Below, piece after piece: positions 43,429 through 50,448 of a stretch of DNA of 64,000 bases (positions within the stretch are counted from its first letter, which is position 1; every line of letters starts with the position of its first letter). Position numbers and translations under genes: made by a program. The notes under the pieces were generated by a model that made no database searches, was not told the origin of the DNA, and saw nothing but the letters and a program-made list of their open reading frames with translations. This DNA is from Desulfofustis glycolicus DSM 9705 (lineage in GTDB: Bacteria > Desulfobacterota > Desulfobulbia > Desulfobulbales > Desulfocapsaceae), in NCBI RefSeq assembly GCF_900130015.1, contig NZ_FQXS01000016.1:1-64000 (forward strand), written 5' to 3'.

Positions 43429-45000
43429 ATGAAAAAGGCACGAGGAATCGGATCGCTGCTTGCAGCAACAATGCTCGCTTTGAGCATGGTGGTATCAGGA
43501 GCGGCAAACGTAGCGGCTGCTTCTTCCGGTACCGGTGAAGCAAAAGGGAAGGTGTTCAATTACGGGACCATGGCATATGGCGTTGCCATGGGCAATGTGG
43601 GGGTGAATCCCCACGAAGGATACAGTGGCTGGTCCACCATCCGCTACGGCGTCGGCGAGACATTGTTCAAATTCAATGCAGCCATGGAACTGGAGCCGTG
43701 GCTGGCAAAAGGGTATGAACGGATTGACCCCTATACGATTCGGATCGATCTTCGGGATGACGTCTTTTTCTCCAATGGCGAGAAGATGACCGGGGAATCG
43801 GTGAAAGCATGCCTGGAGCATTTGCTTGCCGCACATAACCGTGCTCCCAAGGATTTGCAGATCAAGTCGATAACGGCGCACGGGCAGAGCGTCACGATCA
43901 CTTCAGAGGCGAAGGTTCCGGCTCTTCTGAACTACCTGAGTGATCCGTATGGAGCGATTATCAATATGAAAGCAGGTATTAGCGAGGACAAGAATGTCGT
44001 GGGGACGGGCCCGTATGTAGCAACCCAAATCTCCGATACGGAAATCAGTCTCGTTGCCAATGGCCAGTACTGGAACGGTACCCCCAAGATCGACAGGATC
44101 AACATCAAGTCCATTACCGACGGAGACACCTTGACGATGGCTCTGCAGTCCGGGGAAATCGATGCGGCGCAGGGTTTACCGTATGCGAGTCTGCAATTGT
44201 TCAGAAGCGATGACAGGTACAAGATCAATTCGGCTAGTACATCAAGGGTGTATCAGGCCTGTATGAACTATAAATCCGAGGTCATCCAGGATGATGCGGT
44301 TCGCAAAGCCATCGCCATGGGGATAGACAAAGAGGGATTCACTTCGGTATTGCTGCAGGGCAACGGATCTCCCACTGTCGGACCGTTTCCCGCCAACTTC
44401 AAGTTTGGTGGGGATGCGGTGAAGGGTGAGCCGTACGATATCGAAGGGGCGAAACAAGTTCTTGAAACTGCGGGCTGGGTGGACAGCGATGGCGACGGTA
44501 TCCGGGAAAAGGGCGGGCACAAGCTGACCATCGATTGGCTCACCTATACGTCGCGTCAGGAGCTGCCATTGCTTGCGGAATCGGTGCAGGCGACACTCAA
44601 ACTGGCCGGAATGGATGTGAAGGTCAATGCGACGGACAACTCCAAAGATTTCTTGAAAGCGGGGAAATGGGATGTGTATGCCAGTGCCTTCGTGGCTGCA
44701 CCTACCGGGGATCCGCAGTATTATTTTACCACCCATGTGGTTGCGAGTTCTGACTATAATCGCGGTGGCTATTATAATGATATGGTAGAGAAATTGGTCG
44801 AATCGCTGGGCAACGAATTCGATCCGGCCAAAAGGGGTGAGCTTGCCGTAAAGATTTCACAGCAGATCCTGGATGATCACGCCTATGCCTATGCGTCTCA
44901 TCTGAAGATGTCTTTGGTTATGAAAGAAGGGGTGACCGGCTTTGTCGCGCATCCCTCTGACTACTACGAAATCACCGCCAATCTGGATAAGAATGAGTAG
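43429..45000 (+). CDS. ABC importer substrate-binding protein, NikA/OppA (SBP_bac_5) type
   Basis: 523 residues. Signal peptide (about 1-31, LLAATMLALSMVVSGAANVAAASS). SBP_bac_5 hallmarks: VGVNPHEGYSGWSTIRYGVGETLFKFNAAMELEPWLAKGYERIDPYTIRIDLRDDVFFSNGEKMTGESVKACLEHL near residues 55-130 and AVRKAIAMGIDKEGFTSVLLQGNGSPTVGPFP near 285-315. Residues lining the NikA pocket cannot be judged from sequence alone. Ligand may be a nickel chelate, metallophore or peptide. Follows the permeases by 13 bp and overlaps the first ATPase gene by 8 bp. Confidence 0.9.
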   Translation: MKKARGIGSLLAATMLALSMVVSGAANVAAASSGTGEAKGKVFNYGTMAYGVAMGNVGVNPHEGYSGWSTIRYGVGETLFKFNAAMELEPWLAKGYERIDPYTIRIDLRDDVFFSNGEKMTGESVKACLEHLLAAHNRAPKDLQIKSITAHGQSVTITSEAKVPALLNYLSDPYGAIINMKAGISEDKNVVGTGPYVATQISDTEISLVANGQYWNGTPKIDRINIKSITDGDTLTMALQSGEIDAAQGLPYASLQLFRSDDRYKINSASTSRVYQACMNYKSEVIQDDAVRKAIAMGIDKEGFTSVLLQGNGSPTVGPFPANFKFGGDAVKGEPYDIEGAKQVLETAGWVDSDGDGIREKGGHKLTIDWLTYTSRQELPLLAESVQATLKLAGMDVKVNATDNSKDFLKAGKWDVYASAFVAAPTGDPQYYFTTHVVASSDYNRGGYYNDMVEKLVESLGNEFDPAKRGELAVKISQQILDDHAYAYASHLKMSLVMKEGVTGFVAHPSDYYEITANLDKNE

Positions 45001-45790
45001 TGTTCCACCGATCCCGCTGCTGGAGATCAAAAATGTAGAGATCTGCTACAGTGGAACACCCGTTATCTCTGAACTGAGCCTCAGCGTTCGCAAAGGTGAG
45101 ATTTTGAGTATCGTCGGGGAGTCGGGAAGCGGAAAGAGCACCCTGATCAATGCGGTTATGGGCTTGTTGGGCAGCGATGGGCATGTCTCGAAAGGGAAAA
45201 TTTTTTTCAAAGGGAAAAACCTCTTGAGCCTGTCCCCGGAGGCCCGACGGAGAACGAGGGGCCCGGAGATGGGCATGGTTTTTCAAAACCATGCCTCGTC
45301 TCTGTGCCCGATCCGAACGATTGGCGCTCAATATTACGAGGCTGTCAGGGCGCACCGTAAAATCAATAGAAACGAAGTCGAAGATATGGCCGCGGCAATC
45401 TTTGAGGGAATGAATCTCAAAGACGCCTCCCGGATCCTGGCAAGTTATCCTTTCGAACTGTCCGGCGGAATGAGCCAACGAGTCGGGATTGCCATGGCTA
45501 TGCTCTTGGAGCCGGATCTTCTCCTCACCGATGAGCCGACTTCAGCATTGGATGTCATTGTCAAGGCGATGGTTTCAAACGAATTGAAAACACTCCGGAA
45601 CGAGAAAGAGACTTCAATTGTCATGGTGACGCATGATATCGGCCTTGCCGCCATTTTTTCTGACAACATCGCTGTTCTTAATAAGGGCCGCCTGGTGGAA
45701 TACGGGGCAACGTCGTCGATAATTAATGATCCGCAAGACGACTACACCAGAGAATTGATCCGGGCGGTACCCAGAATATTCAAGAGATGA
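44993..45790 (+). CDS. ABC importer ATPase, NikD/OppD type
   Basis: 265 residues. Walker A GESGSGKST (about residues 41-49), Q-loop in GMVFQNHASSLCPIRTIG, signature LSGGMSQRVGIAMAMLLEPDLLLTDEPTSALD with Walker B, and the H-loop in IVMVTHDIGL. The start ATG lies in ATGAGTAG, overlapping the stop of the binding-protein gene, so translation is coupled. It lacks the long C-terminal oligopeptide-type extension, fitting the short NikD form. Confidence 0.9.
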   Translation: MSSVPPIPLLEIKNVEICYSGTPVISELSLSVRKGEILSIVGESGSGKSTLINAVMGLLGSDGHVSKGKIFFKGKNLLSLSPEARRRTRGPEMGMVFQNHASSLCPIRTIGAQYYEAVRAHRKINRNEVEDMAAAIFEGMNLKDASRILASYPFELSGGMSQRVGIAMAMLLEPDLLLTDEPTSALDVIVKAMVSNELKTLRNEKETSIVMVTHDIGLAAIFSDNIAVLNKGRLVEYGATSSIINDPQDDYTRELIRAVPRIFKR

Positions 45791-45794
45791 AAGC

Positions 45795-46577
45795 ATGGGA
45801 GCGTTGCTGACAGCGACAGGGATTTGCAAGCACTACCGTGTTGGTCGCGAACGGGTGCATGCTGTTCATGACGTGTCATTGCGGATTGATCGTGGGGAAT
45901 GTGTTGGCCTCGTTGGTGAAAGCGGCTGCGGAAAAAGCACTGTTGCCGGGATCGTAACATCTCTGATACAGGCCGATGCTGGCAGGGTCCTGCTTGAAGG
46001 CAGAGATATAAGCGCTGGATCCGGCAGGAGGCGAAACGTATGCACAGCTATCCAAATGGTTTTTCAGTCACCAGCCGATTCTTTCAACCCGCGTCTGACA
46101 CTTGGTGACAGCATAATCGAGGGGTTGATCAACCAAGGGATCGCAAAACAAGAGGCGAGAAATTTGACGCTTGAGTATCTCGGTTTATGCGGACTGCCAA
46201 AAACGTTTGCCGATCGCTATCCCCATCAGGTCAGCGGAGGGGAGTGTCAGCGGGCATCGATAGCGCGTGCTATTGCGGTACAACCGAAGCTTCTCATTTG
46301 CGACGAGGCGACGAGCGCCCTCGATGTGACGATACAGGCACAAATAATTGATCTCATAGCGAAGTTGAGAAGAGAATTGAGCATGTCTTGTTTATTAATA
46401 AGCCATGATATAGCGTTGATCTGGGAAATATGCGATCGCGTGATGATTATGTGCGAAGGTGAAATTATCGAAGACGGCATACCATCTGATATCATCTCAC
46501 ACCCGAAACAAGAGTATACAAGAAGTCTTATCGAGGCTGCTTTTCTGTCAAGCGCTTGGGGTGGGTGCTGCAGTTGA
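45795..46577 (+). CDS. ABC importer ATPase, NikE/OppF type
   Basis: 260 residues. Walker A GESGCGKSTVAGI, Q-loop IQMVFQSPADSFNPRLTLGDSIIEGL (the 'P..S.NPR' pattern typical of NikE/OppF), signature VSGGECQRASIARAIAVQPKLLICDEATSALDVTIQAQI, and H-loop LISHDIALIWEICDRVMIM. Starts 4 bp after the first ATPase gene; the two form the ATPase pair. The C-terminus (AAFLSSAWGGCCS) carries two adjacent cysteines. Confidence 0.9.
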   Translation: MGALLTATGICKHYRVGRERVHAVHDVSLRIDRGECVGLVGESGCGKSTVAGIVTSLIQADAGRVLLEGRDISAGSGRRRNVCTAIQMVFQSPADSFNPRLTLGDSIIEGLINQGIAKQEARNLTLEYLGLCGLPKTFADRYPHQVSGGECQRASIARAIAVQPKLLICDEATSALDVTIQAQIIDLIAKLRRELSMSCLLISHDIALIWEICDRVMIMCEGEIIEDGIPSDIISHPKQEYTRSLIEAAFLSSAWGGCCS

Positions 46578-46616
46578 GTTCCCTCCCATCTATTTTCCCC
46601 CAACCTGAGAAGTTCA

Positions 46617-46671
46617 TTGACACTTTTGACACGCTTTGCTATGTGTATTACGAAAATAGAAAAAGTAATAC
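46617..46671 (+). promoter_or_regulatory. Promoter with perfect NikR-type operator
   Basis: TTGACA (46617-46622), 17-bp spacer and TATGTG (46640-46645) make a good sigma-70 promoter. Directly on the -10/+1 region sits GTATTAC (46645-46651)-N13-GTAATAC (46665-46671), a perfectly symmetrical NikR-type dyad. Binding of nickel-loaded NikR here would block transcription of the downstream FmdE gene. No nikR gene lies in the window. Confidence 0.72.
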
Positions 46672-46728
46672 TTGGCGGTACGATTAATCACTCGCTTGAT
46701 ATCCGGCTCGCAAAAGCAGACCCTGAGA

Positions 46729-47697
46729 ATGGAAAAAGCAGAGGCACTCCGCTCCATTTATCATGATCACCTGGTCTATATTCAACAGAAGGTTCGGGTT
46801 GATTACGACAATTGGAAACAGCAGCCGGTACGGTTCTATTTTACCGGCAGATCGTTCGAGGTCGCGGCTGTCATCTGCCACTTCAGAATACGGCCGGATC
46901 GGCCGGCAAGCGGCTATCTCATCCAAACGACCGACCGAACTGTTTTCTGTTTGTACTCCCAATTGGAAACGGATGAGAGGCGTCATGCCGTGGCGCGCGG
47001 TTTCTGGGTGCTCAGTTTCCGTATTCAGAACGACGACGAATTGATGTCATGGTTTGTGGAGGATCGAAAAGTGCTTGGCAATCTTTCTCTGAAACGAATC
47101 ACTTCGTTTCATGGTCATGTGTGTCCGGAACTTGTTGTCGGGGCGAAATTTTGCGAGTTTGCCCAGAATCTCTTCAACAACGGTATCATCCCCGTTACCG
47201 GATATTCGGTGATTGCCGAAAACTACACCTCCGCCTTGGACGCAATCCAGGTATTGCTCGGCGCCACGTTGGGCAATCAGCGCTTATCGGTGATAGATAA
47301 TGGCAAGCACGTGTATACGCTGTTCAGTCATTACGAAAAGAGAGGGTGGAAGGTAAGGCTGCGGTCATTGCCTTTTGATGACCGCAGGTTGTTTGACTCG
47401 TTGCAGGATTCAATCAGCAGAGAACAAGCCTCTCTTGATGACATCGTTTCATTTCAGCGTATGTTGGACGATCGTGTCGAACGGCTTCTGGCAATGAGCG
47501 TTGAAGAGCTTTTTCATATCGAAGAAGTCACCTATGAAACGGTGCCGCATGAATCGGCCGTTGCCTATCGTTTCTGCTCAGTTTGCGGAGATTTCGTCCA
47601 GGTCAATCATAGCATCATGAAAGACGAGGCCATCGTGTGTTCGCCTTGCTTTCAGAAAATGGCTCTCAGCGGGCTGGGAGCCACCGATGTTCATTGA
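46729..47697 (+). CDS. FmdE-domain protein with long N-terminal region and zinc ribbon
   Basis: 322 residues, cytosolic. The first ~120 residues (HLVYIQQKVRVDYDNWKQQPVRFYFTGRSFEVAAVICHFRIRP ... YLIQTTDRTVFCLYSQLE) are of unknown type. The FmdE motif FHGHVCPELVVGAKF lies near residue 125, and a C-terminal zinc ribbon has FCSVCGDFVQ...VCSPCF. The start at 46729 is chosen because the in-frame TTG at 46672 lies immediately at the NikR box, before the expected transcript start. This member has its own promoter with a NikR-type box although it directly follows the ABC operon. Confidence 0.82.
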   Translation: MEKAEALRSIYHDHLVYIQQKVRVDYDNWKQQPVRFYFTGRSFEVAAVICHFRIRPDRPASGYLIQTTDRTVFCLYSQLETDERRHAVARGFWVLSFRIQNDDELMSWFVEDRKVLGNLSLKRITSFHGHVCPELVVGAKFCEFAQNLFNNGIIPVTGYSVIAENYTSALDAIQVLLGATLGNQRLSVIDNGKHVYTLFSHYEKRGWKVRLRSLPFDDRRLFDSLQDSISREQASLDDIVSFQRMLDDRVERLLAMSVEELFHIEEVTYETVPHESAVAYRFCSVCGDFVQVNHSIMKDEAIVCSPCFQKMALSGLGATDVH

Positions 47698-47717
47698 TGC
47701 CAATGGTTGTCCCCTCG

Positions 47718-47921
47718 TCAATGATCGTGGCTGTGCTCTTCTGTGTCATGATCGGCATGTTCGTGCCGATGCGGGTTAGATCGAGGTTCATGAGAATGGT
47801 CGTGTCCGGTATCTGCATCACCATGCGGGTGCTCGTGGGTATGCTCAAAAGAATGAGCATGGGTATGTCGGTGGTGATGGGGATGGCTATGCGCTTCTTC
47901 ACCATGTTTGATAAGATTACC
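47718..47921 (-). pseudogene. Histidine-rich coding remnant
   Basis: On the minus strand the frame is open for 67 codons between stops (TAA at 47922-47924, TGA at 47718-47720). It encodes 23 histidines in HxH and HDH patterns, for example HSHPHHHRHTHAH and HEHADHDTEEHSHDH. Such tails occur in nickel/cobalt/zinc proteins (HypB, RcnA-like and CobW/COG0523-like). No ATG, GTG or TTG start exists in the frame, so it is probably the surviving C-terminal tail of a lost gene, or the product of a frameshifted start at 47905. Also in this gap, on the plus strand, AAGGAGG at 47941 precedes a six-codon frame (MDSQRL). Confidence 0.45.
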
Positions 47922-48031
47922 TTATGGGCGAGAAGAGTTGAAAGGAGGTTACACGATGGATAGCCAACGTTTATGATCTCATCAAAAACATGATTGACTC
48001 GAAAATGTAACTGAGGTAAGTGTACGAAAGA

Positions 48032-48225
48032 TTTTCAGGTTCCACCCCGGTGGATAAAAAGGGAACCCGGTGTAAGTCCGGGACGGGCCCGCCGCTGTAA
48101 TCCTGCCCTCATGCCAGTTTGGTGAGGGAACTCTCTCAGCCAGTTGTGCGCCACTGCATTTCGCGGGAAGGCCGCCGAGAGAGCAGGAAAGTCAGAAGAC
48201 CTGCCTGAAATGAGCTGGTGAAGCC
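48032..48225 (+). promoter_or_regulatory. Cobalamin (B12) riboswitch
   Basis: Conserved aptamer parts are readable in order: CCCCGGTGGATAAAAAGGGAA, CCGGTGTAAGTCCGGGACGG, GCCCGCCGCTGTAATC, a variable arm, then GGAAAGTCAGAAGACCTGCCTG (the B12-box region). It precedes the BtuB-like receptor and should shut down the cobalamin operon when adenosylcobalamin is abundant. Confidence 0.95.
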
Positions 48226-48271
48226 CCGTGGACAAGGGTTTCATGCATCGTTTCTGAGGATAGAACAGGGC

Positions 48272-48307
48272 ATCCCCGGATCATTACATGGTCCGGGGAT
48301 TTTTTTC
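48272..48307 (+). terminator. Riboswitch expression-platform terminator
   Basis: ATCCCCGGA (48272-48280) pairs with TCCGGGGAT (48292-48300), followed by seven Ts. It lies between the aptamer and the receptor gene, so regulation is most likely by transcription attenuation. Confidence 0.88.
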
Positions 48308-48343
48308 TCCCCGGGCGCCCGCTAACCTGGAGGAGGGAATCAC

Positions 48344-50326
48344 ATGTTCAAGCATTGCCAAGCCGCGCTCGTACTATCCGTTATTGCTCTCGATGCCTCA
48401 CCGATTGTTGCCGCAGAACAGGCCGCCCGGCCGACCATGATGGATACGGTCGTGGTCACCGAGAGCAGAATCGAGGAAGCCAAGAAAGAGGTCAGCGCCA
48501 ATATCACCGTCATCTCCCGTGAGGATATCGAGCAGTCGGCCAGTCGTGATCTTGCCGGATTACTGACCGAACATGGTCTCGGGCACATCCAGAAATATCC
48601 CGGGAGTCTCGCTTCGGTGGGTATCAGAGGGTTCAGGACGGACAGCCACGGCAACGATCTCCAGGGCAAAGTGCTCATCCTGCTTGACGGACGGCGAGCC
48701 GGTTCGGGCAATGCCACCAAGATACTGACCGAGAATGTCGAACGGGTTGAAGTGATCCGAGGTCCGGGGGCGGTTCAGTACGGATCTGCCGGCATTGGCG
48801 GTGTTATCAATGTCATTACCCGCCGGGGATCAGAGAACTCCATGTTTGTCAGGAGCGGGGGAGGATCGTACGAACGTTGGGAAGCTGCTGCCGGAGGCAC
48901 TGCTGTGGAAGGTGGTTTTGATTTTTCAGGTGCGATCCATTACCTGACGTTTGGCGATTATGACATCGGCGGCGGCGACACCTTCGCCAATACCGGAATC
49001 GACGGCCAGTACGGCATCAGCCTGCAGGGCGGCTATTCGTTTTCGGAGCAGCATCGGCTCGGTCTCATCTTCACCGGTTTTGACGTCAGCGAGGCCGGCA
49101 CTCCGGGTTACTTGAGTGCCAATGACTTGGACGATTATACCGATAAAAGCAACTATTCACTGGATACACGCTACACGGGTGCTACCAAAAACGGCAGGCA
49201 CCAGTGGATGGCCCGCTATTTCTTCGGCCAGGATGAAGATACGTGGTTCACTCCGGTCGAATCCAATCCGGATTTCTGGGATACCGGTGAAACGACGGTG
49301 CGGACGACGGATCAGCAAGGCGTACAGGCCCAGGTTACCGGACTATTCGGCCCGTATTCGATGACTGCCGGTTTTGACTGGGTGGACTACGACGTCACCT
49401 ATACCTATTCGCCGAAGGAGGCCACGTATACCAACCCGGCCTTATTCCTGTTGGGCAAAGGCTCCTTTTTTGACGATACGCTCATCGCCAATTTCGGCCT
49501 GCGCCATGACTGGTTTGCTGTAGAAGTACTGGATCCGGTTGGCAGGGATGAGGACCAGACCAACCTGGCCCCGAAATTCGGGCTTGCCTGGCTTGTCACC
49601 GAGAATCTCAAACTGCGCGCCCAGTATGCCCAGGGATTCATGATGCCGTCAGCCGACCAGCTGGCTATCGATACCTCCCATTTCGGTTTGCGTGTCGTCG
49701 GCAACCCGGATCTTGGTCCGGAGAAAAGCTCCACGATCGAAGGGGGCGTCGATTACTCCGCCAACGGCTTTTCTGGATCACTCAGCTACTTCCACACCAA
49801 ATACGAAGACAAGATCACCGTTGCGTATCTTGCCGACGGCAGTCAGAGCTGGGCGAATGTGGGCGATGCCACGGTGGCCGGATTCGAGGTTGAACTCGGC
49901 TATGATATCGGCGAGTTATTTGACTTGACCTGGGAATTTCGCCCGTATCTGAGTGCGACCCTGCTAACAGAATATGATGACGAAGAAACCGGTGAGGATC
50001 TGCCCTACATCAACGACGCTGCACTCTCGGCAGGTATTGCCGCCAGCAATGGCATGGGGACCTATGGTCGATTCAATGTCGCCTATTACAGTTCGCAGGA
50101 CGTCGATGATTGGGAGTCCGGTGCCTACCCGGCCCCGGTCGTGAGTCTCGGCAGCGTCGTCGTGGCCGATATCGTCGGGGCCTATCGTTTCTGGCAGGAC
50201 GATCGTTACGGCTCACTGACCGTACGGGGAGAGATCAGAAACCTTTTCGATGAAGAATATGCCTATGTCAAAGGCTACCCGATGCCCGGCATCAATGTCT
50301 ATCTCGGCCTGCGATGGGATTACTAG
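48344..50326 (+). CDS. btuB: TonB-dependent cobalamin receptor (BtuB-like)
   Basis: 660 residues. Signal peptide (about 1-25), TonB box near MDTVVVTESR, plug domain (about 45-160: ANITVISREDIEQSASRDLAGLL ... VGIRGFRTDSHGNDLQGKVLILLDGRRAGSGNATKILTENVERVEVIRGPGAVQYGSAGIGGVINVITRR), barrel ending ...EEYAYVKGYPMPGINVYLGLRWDY. BtuB identity is inferred from the cobalamin riboswitch and the BtuF/CbiZ genes behind it. Start ATG at 48344 has GGAGGAGG. First gene of a six-gene operon. Confidence 0.9.
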   Translation: MFKHCQAALVLSVIALDASPIVAAEQAARPTMMDTVVVTESRIEEAKKEVSANITVISREDIEQSASRDLAGLLTEHGLGHIQKYPGSLASVGIRGFRTDSHGNDLQGKVLILLDGRRAGSGNATKILTENVERVEVIRGPGAVQYGSAGIGGVINVITRRGSENSMFVRSGGGSYERWEAAAGGTAVEGGFDFSGAIHYLTFGDYDIGGGDTFANTGIDGQYGISLQGGYSFSEQHRLGLIFTGFDVSEAGTPGYLSANDLDDYTDKSNYSLDTRYTGATKNGRHQWMARYFFGQDEDTWFTPVESNPDFWDTGETTVRTTDQQGVQAQVTGLFGPYSMTAGFDWVDYDVTYTYSPKEATYTNPALFLLGKGSFFDDTLIANFGLRHDWFAVEVLDPVGRDEDQTNLAPKFGLAWLVTENLKLRAQYAQGFMMPSADQLAIDTSHFGLRVVGNPDLGPEKSSTIEGGVDYSANGFSGSLSYFHTKYEDKITVAYLADGSQSWANVGDATVAGFEVELGYDIGELFDLTWEFRPYLSATLLTEYDDEETGEDLPYINDAALSAGIAASNGMGTYGRFNVAYYSSQDVDDWESGAYPAPVVSLGSVVVADIVGAYRFWQDDRYGSLTVRGEIRNLFDEEYAYVKGYPMPGINVYLGLRWDY

Positions 50327-50448
50327 GGTTGACCCATCGTCTGGGGTTGATCTGTCAGCCGTGTGAGGAGACGGGTGTGTTACCGATTTGCCGTATTGCC
50401 CGGCTTCTGACTCGGCTCTCTGCCTGACACAAACGATTGAGGTCTGCC

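Noticed and set aside
47637-47963. Plus-strand 108-codon open frame rich in Met and Val
   Set aside because: It is the shadow of the histidine-rich minus-strand frame (CAT/CAC codons read as ATG/GTG); no ribosome-binding site and no recognisable protein.
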